Positions 21,484 to 25,443 of a stretch of 25,443 nt of DNA are shown here, piece by piece. The stretch comes from an uncultured Clostridia bacterium (GTDB lineage Bacteria; Bacillota; Clostridia; TANB77; CAG-508): NCBI GenBank assembly GCA_948919095.1, contig CAQYCU010000003.1:30365-55807 (forward strand), given 5' to 3'. Position numbers and translations under genes: made by a program. Under the pieces are notes generated by a model, which did no database searches, was not told the origin of the DNA, and saw only the letters and a program-made list of their open reading frames with translations. Every line of letters starts with the position of its first letter. Positions within the stretch are counted from its first letter, which is position 1.

Positions 21484-23616
21484 ATGATAGACAAACTAAT
21501 AATAGTAGAATCACCATCAAAAGCAAATACAATAAAAAAATTCTTAGGAAGCAATGTAAAAGTTGTTGCCTCAGTTGGACATATTAGAGATTTGCCAAAA
21601 TCAAAATTAGGAGTTGATGTAGAGCATGACTTTGAGCCAGAATATATCAACATTAGAGGAAAAGCAAAATTAATAAATGACTTGAAAAAAGATGCAAAAA
21701 ATGCAAAAACAGTTTATCTTGCAACTGACCCTGACCGTGAGGGAGAAGCAATAGCATGGCATTTAGCATATATTTTAGGAATTCCAAAAGATGCACTTTG
21801 TAGAGTTACTTTTAACGAAATAACAAAGGAAACAGTACAAAAATGTATAAAACAACCTAGAAAAATAGACATGAATTTAACAGATGCACAACAAGCAAGA
21901 CGTGTAATGGACAGAATAGTTGGTTACAAAATTAGCCCAATTTTATGGAAAAAAGTAAAAAGAGGACTATCAGCAGGCCGTGTTCAATCAGTTGCAGTTA
22001 GATTAATAGTTGAAAGAGAAGGCGAAATCGAAGCATTTATTCCAGAAGAATATTGGAACTTGTTTGCAACATTATCAAAAAATGACGAAAAATTTAATGC
22101 AAGATTATCAGGAAAGAATGACAAAAAAATAGAACTTCATAACAAAGAAGAAGTTGATAAAATCTTAAAAGATATTGAAAATGCAAAGTATATAGTAACA
22201 AATGTAAAAAAAGGAACAAAGAAAAGAACACCAGCGCCACCATTTACAACTAGTACAATGCAACAAGAAGCATCTAGAAAATTAGGATTTCCGATTAAAA
22301 AAACTATGAGTGTTGCACAAGGACTATATGAAGGTGTAAAAGTTCTTGAAAAAGGCTCAGTAGGTTTAATAACATATATGAGAACTGACTCTACTAGAAT
22401 ATCAGAAGAAGCAAGAGCAAAAGCAAAAGAACATATTACACAAAAATATGGCGATAAGTATTATGAGAATAGATATTATAAAACAAAATCAGGAGCTCAA
22501 GATGCCCATGAAGGTATTAGACCAACATATATAGAATTAGAGCCAGACAAAATAAAAGACTCATTAACACCAGACCAATACAAATTATATAGACTAATTT
22601 ATAATAGATTTATAGCAAGCCAAATGTCACCTGCAGAATATGATACAATATCAGCACAAATTGATACAAAATCAACTTGCAATGATATATATAACTTTAA
22701 AGCAAATGGACAAACACTTAAATTCAAAGGATTTATGACATTATATGTAGAAGATAAAGACGAAAAAACAGATGAAGACGATGAATCAAAAATCCCAGAA
22801 TTAGTAGCTAACGAAGAAGTTAAAAAAGAAAAACTAGACCCAAAACAAAGTTTTACAGAACCACCAGCAAGATATACAGAAGCAAGTTTAGTAAAAGCAT
22901 TAGAAGAAAAGGGAATAGGACGCCCAAGTACATATGCCTCAATAATTTCAACAATTATTGATAGACATTATATAGAAAAAAATCAGAAACAATTAGTTCC
23001 AACAGACCTTGGAAAAGTAGTAAACAAATTACTTGTAGAAAATTTCTCAAACATTGTAAATGTTGAATTTACAGCTGATATTGAAAATCAATTTGATAAA
23101 GTATCAGAGGGAGAAGAACAATGGAAACAAGTAATTAGAGAATTCTATACACCATTTAAGCAAACTCTTGATAAAGTCGATAAGGAACTAGAACATGTTG
23201 AATTACAAGCAGAAGTTACTGACATAGTGTGTGAAAAATGTGGAAGAAATATGGTTGTAAAATATGGACGCTATGGAAAGTTCTTAGCTTGCCCAGGATA
23301 CCCAGAATGTAAAAACATAAAACCATTTGAGGAAAAGATTGAAGATCAATGCCCCGTATGTGGAGCAGAAGTATATGTTAGAAAAACAAAAAGAGGAAAG
23401 AAATACTTCATATGTTCAAACAATTCACAAAAACTTGAAAAACCTTGTAACTATATTTCATGGAACGCACCAAAAGTAGGAGAAAAATGGGAACCAAGTG
23501 AAAATGAAGTAGTACCAAAAACTACAAAAAAGAAAAGCACTACAACTAAGAAAAAAAGCACTAAAAAATCAAGTAGTACAAAAAAGAGAAGTACAACAAA
23601 ATCAAAAAGTAATTAA
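21484..23616 (+). CDS. topA: DNA topoisomerase I (type IA)
   Basis: 710 aa. It relaxes negative supercoils by a transient 5'-phosphotyrosine break. The Toprim domain has IIVESPSKANTIKKFLG (6-22, Glu9) and ATDPDREGEAIAWHL (80-94, Asp82, Asp84, Glu86). The active-site segment LITYMRTDSTRIS (295-307) contains catalytic Tyr298 and Arg300. Two C-terminal zinc-ribbon modules start at CEKCGRNM and CPVCGAEV; the second has its last two Cys 13 residues apart (CSNNSQ...PCNY). The protein ends in a Lys/Ser/Thr tail of about 35 residues, presumably a nonspecific DNA-binding extension. GAGAGG is 6 bases before the ATG. It follows murG by 75 bp; in many Clostridia topA lies near dprA or codY instead. Confidence 0.97.
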   Translation: MIDKLIIVESPSKANTIKKFLGSNVKVVASVGHIRDLPKSKLGVDVEHDFEPEYINIRGKAKLINDLKKDAKNAKTVYLATDPDREGEAIAWHLAYILGIPKDALCRVTFNEITKETVQKCIKQPRKIDMNLTDAQQARRVMDRIVGYKISPILWKKVKRGLSAGRVQSVAVRLIVEREGEIEAFIPEEYWNLFATLSKNDEKFNARLSGKNDKKIELHNKEEVDKILKDIENAKYIVTNVKKGTKKRTPAPPFTTSTMQQEASRKLGFPIKKTMSVAQGLYEGVKVLEKGSVGLITYMRTDSTRISEEARAKAKEHITQKYGDKYYENRYYKTKSGAQDAHEGIRPTYIELEPDKIKDSLTPDQYKLYRLIYNRFIASQMSPAEYDTISAQIDTKSTCNDIYNFKANGQTLKFKGFMTLYVEDKDEKTDEDDESKIPELVANEEVKKEKLDPKQSFTEPPARYTEASLVKALEEKGIGRPSTYASIISTIIDRHYIEKNQKQLVPTDLGKVVNKLLVENFSNIVNVEFTADIENQFDKVSEGEEQWKQVIREFYTPFKQTLDKVDKELEHVELQAEVTDIVCEKCGRNMVVKYGRYGKFLACPGYPECKNIKPFEEKIEDQCPVCGAEVYVRKTKRGKKYFICSNNSQKLEKPCNYISWNAPKVGEKWEPSENEVVPKTTKKKSTTTKKKSTKKSSSTKKRSTTKSKSN

Positions 23617-23714
23617 ATTAAGTAATATAAAAAAACTATAATTTATGGATACAAATAAAATGATAAAGTATTAGCACCAAAAGAAAAGATTAATCAAATC
23701 CAAGGAGGTAACAG

Positions 23715-24473
23715 ATGAAAAATGAAAGAGGTTCAATAGCAGTATTAGCATTTGTAACAGTAATGTTTATATTGATAATTCTTGCTACACTATTTTATTC
23801 AATGGTAGAAAAGAGTAAAGCTCAAGTAGTTGAAATGGAAAAGTTATCAAACACCTATGATGGGGATATGGGAGAAATCTATAAGGAAAGACAAAATATT
23901 AATGGAATATTTGTTACGCTTTATGCTGATGGAAGTTTAGTATTTAGCAACACAAACAAAACATTAGAAGGAAAGGGAACATTTACTCAATATGGTGACA
24001 TACGTGATATAGAAATGAATACAACAGCTCAAATTCCTTGGTATTCACAAAAAGAAAATATAACCTCAGTTACATTTACAAATACTATTTCACCAATAAC
24101 TACAGCAATGTGGTTTAGTGGATGCAGTAATTTGGCAACAATTACAAATATAAATTATTTAGATACTAGTAAAGTAACAAGCATGGCATCAATGTTTGAA
24201 GGCTGCAGCAGCTTAACTACGCTTGATTTAAGTACTTTTAATACTAATAATGTTACTTCAATGCAATCATTATTTAATGATTGTACAAATTTAACAACAA
24301 TTTATGCTGGCAGCAACTGGACAACAGATAAAGTAACAGCATCTGAAAGTTTGTTCTCAAATTGTACAAGTTTAGTCGGCGGAAATGGAACCGCTTATAG
24401 TACAGATAATATTGGCATAAATTATGCTAAAGTTGATGCCTCTGGAACTCCAGGATATTTCACAGCAAAATAA
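23715..24473 (+). CDS. BspA-like (DUF285) surface protein with pilin-like N-terminus
   Basis: 252 aa. The first 30 residues (KNERGSIAVLAFVTVMFILI, hydrophobic 7-29) resemble the start of a prepilin or TadE-like protein, but the Glu at position 5 after the Gly is absent, so pilin processing is uncertain. A linker (31-120) follows. The C-terminal half carries DUF285/BspA-type repeats of about 24 residues: MWFSGCSNLATITNINYLDT, SMASMFEGCSSLTTLDLSTF, SMQSLFNDCTNLTTI and ESLFSNCTSLVGG, each with the MF-x-x-C-x-x-L core. Such repeats occur in surface proteins that bind host or bacterial partners. There is no LPxTG motif, so anchoring must be by the N-terminal helix. The ribosome site AAGGAGGT is strong. 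It is flanked by topA and a terminator. Confidence 0.82.
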   Translation: MKNERGSIAVLAFVTVMFILIILATLFYSMVEKSKAQVVEMEKLSNTYDGDMGEIYKERQNINGIFVTLYADGSLVFSNTNKTLEGKGTFTQYGDIRDIEMNTTAQIPWYSQKENITSVTFTNTISPITTAMWFSGCSNLATITNINYLDTSKVTSMASMFEGCSSLTTLDLSTFNTNNVTSMQSLFNDCTNLTTIYAGSNWTTDKVTASESLFSNCTSLVGGNGTAYSTDNIGINYAKVDASGTPGYFTAK

Positions 24474-24518
24474 ATTTAAATACGTAGCTTGAAAAATGTT
24501 TTTAAGCTATTAGATAAG

Positions 24519-24554
24519 GAATCATTGGACTAGCCTAAGTTCAATGATTCTTTT
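24519..24554 (+). terminator. intrinsic terminator after the BspA-like gene
   Basis: GAATCATTGGACT (24519-24531) pairs with AGTTCAATGATTC (24538-24550) with one G-U pair, followed by TTTT. A second hairpin, TAGCTT-AAAAA / TTTTT-AAGCTA (24485-24509), lies just before it. Confidence 0.8.
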
Positions 24555-24573
24555 GTAATTAAAAAAACTTTAA

Positions 24574-24611
24574 TTATTACCTTATAATATATGAAAATTG
24601 TAAGGTAATAA
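24574..24611. repeat. 11-bp perfect inverted repeat upstream of yunB
   Basis: TTATTACCTTA (24574-24584) and TAAGGTAATAA (24601-24611), separated by 16 bases. No T-run follows. It lies between the terminator and the yunB promoter and could be an operator or a second terminator-like hairpin. Confidence 0.5.
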
Positions 24612-24627
24612 AGTTATTAAGGGACAA

Positions 24628-24656
24628 TTAACAGTTTTATCTAATTATCATATAAT
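24628..24656 (+). promoter_or_regulatory. sigma-A-like promoter of yunB
   Basis: TTAACA at 24628-24633, a 17-base spacer and TATAAT at 24651-24656. I found no clear sigma-E sequence (ATA near -35 with CATACA-T) in the gap, although Bacillus yunB is a sigma-E gene. Confidence 0.55.
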
Positions 24657-24684
24657 AGATTATATACAAAAAATAGGAGATAAA

Positions 24685-25386
24685 ATGGACATAATATATT
24701 CAAGGCTTAGAATGCCTAAAATGGGTAATATGAAATTTAATAATCCTCAGAGATACATATTCATAATAACAGTAATAATTTTAATGATTGCGTATTCAAC
24801 AGCAATTTGCATAATAAAAGCAATAAATCCAACATTAGAATTACAATCAAAAACTTTAGCAAGAGCGCTAGCAGAAAAACTATCAAATGAAGCCTGTCAA
24901 AGAGCAATAGCGAACAGCAAATATGAAGACTTTTGTACAATAGAAAGAGATACTAATGGTAATATAAAGTTAATGAATTTGAATGTTATAAATATTAACA
25001 AGATAATGACTGAAATTGCATTAGATATGAATGAAAATCTAAAAAAGGAGAAAAATGACGAAATTCATATAAGTGTAGGAAGTATCAGTGGCAATAAATT
25101 ATTAGCAGGGAAAGGACCTTCAATAAAAGTAAAAGTTGAGATGCTAGGAGATATTCAAACAAGTGTAAAATCTGAATTAAAATCAGCTGGAATAAACCAG
25201 ACATTACACAAGATATATATGGATATAAAATGTGAGTTATGTATAATTTCACCCTACAAAGATGTAACTGAAAGTATTTCAACAGAAGTACTTTTAGCAG
25301 AAGCGGTAATAGTAGGAGATATACCAGAATCATATTATAACTTTAATGGCTTAACAAAAGATGACATATTGAACTTTACAAATTAG
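24685..25386 (+). CDS. yunB: sporulation protein YunB
   Basis: 233 aa. YunB is a mother-cell sporulation protein of unknown biochemical activity found in spore-forming Bacilli and Clostridia. One membrane helix (about 24-46) is followed by an external domain with family-typical segments: LQSKTLARALAEKLSNEACQ, MNENLKKEKNDEIHISVGSI, GKGPSIKVKVEMLGDI, SELKSAGINQTLHKIYMDI and the C-terminal ISTEVLLAEAVIVGDIPESY. The N-terminal 20 residues are basic and cytoplasmic. AGGAG lies 8 bases before the ATG. It is the last gene in the window and appears to be its own transcription unit. Its presence is the main evidence that the organism sporulates. Confidence 0.92.
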   Translation: MDIIYSRLRMPKMGNMKFNNPQRYIFIITVIILMIAYSTAICIIKAINPTLELQSKTLARALAEKLSNEACQRAIANSKYEDFCTIERDTNGNIKLMNLNVININKIMTEIALDMNENLKKEKNDEIHISVGSISGNKLLAGKGPSIKVKVEMLGDIQTSVKSELKSAGINQTLHKIYMDIKCELCIISPYKDVTESISTEVLLAEAVIVGDIPESYYNFNGLTKDDILNFTN

Positions 25387-25443
25387 TTATATTACAAATA
25401 TATTACATTTACAAAATGCAATTAAAAATACTTGCAAAACAAA

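Overview
The window comes from a low-G+C, Gram-positive, spore-forming bacterium, most likely an uncultured Clostridia lineage (Bacillota). The support is a strongly A+T-rich sequence, purine-rich Shine-Dalgarno sites with frequent TTG starts, a mraZ-rsmH-ftsL-pbp and murE-mraY-ftsW-murG division/cell-wall (dcw) cluster, a MurE with the DNPR motif typical of meso-diaminopimelate peptidoglycan, and a YunB-type sporulation gene. All assignments are from reading the sequence; no database search was possible.

Left edge (1-2160): probably the right end of a prophage or related element. It holds the tail of an unknown gene, an endolysin-type amidase, a leftward HTH regulator coupled to a 57-aa gene, and two small rightward genes with their own promoters. 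It abuts an FAD/Rieske oxidoreductase (2164-3636) that lacks the usual first FAD-binding strand and has no ribosome site, as if the element interrupted it.

First dcw block (3773-9495): a strong promoter with 10-bp-spaced MraZ boxes, mraZ, a 438-bp leader full of ACAAAAG repeats ending in a hairpin, rsmH, a DUF975 membrane protein with an Asn-rich tail, an FtsL/DivIC-like protein, an intrinsic terminator, and a class B penicillin-binding protein.

Inserted block (9524-16314): genes not usually in a dcw cluster, mostly with their own promoters. They are a membrane-anchored nuclease, a hypothetical protein, an AAA/DUF4143 ATPase with a palindrome-rich promoter, a markedly G+C-rich SleB-like wall hydrolase, purB, and a soluble GHKL histidine kinase.

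Second dcw block (16433-21408): murE, a long imperfect hairpin, mraY, ftsW and murG. murF and murD are absent from their usual places. Together these genes build UDP-MurNAc-tripeptide, lipid I and lipid II, and polymerise septal glycan. topA, a BspA-like surface protein and yunB follow. No tRNA, rRNA, CRISPR array or transposase gene was seen.
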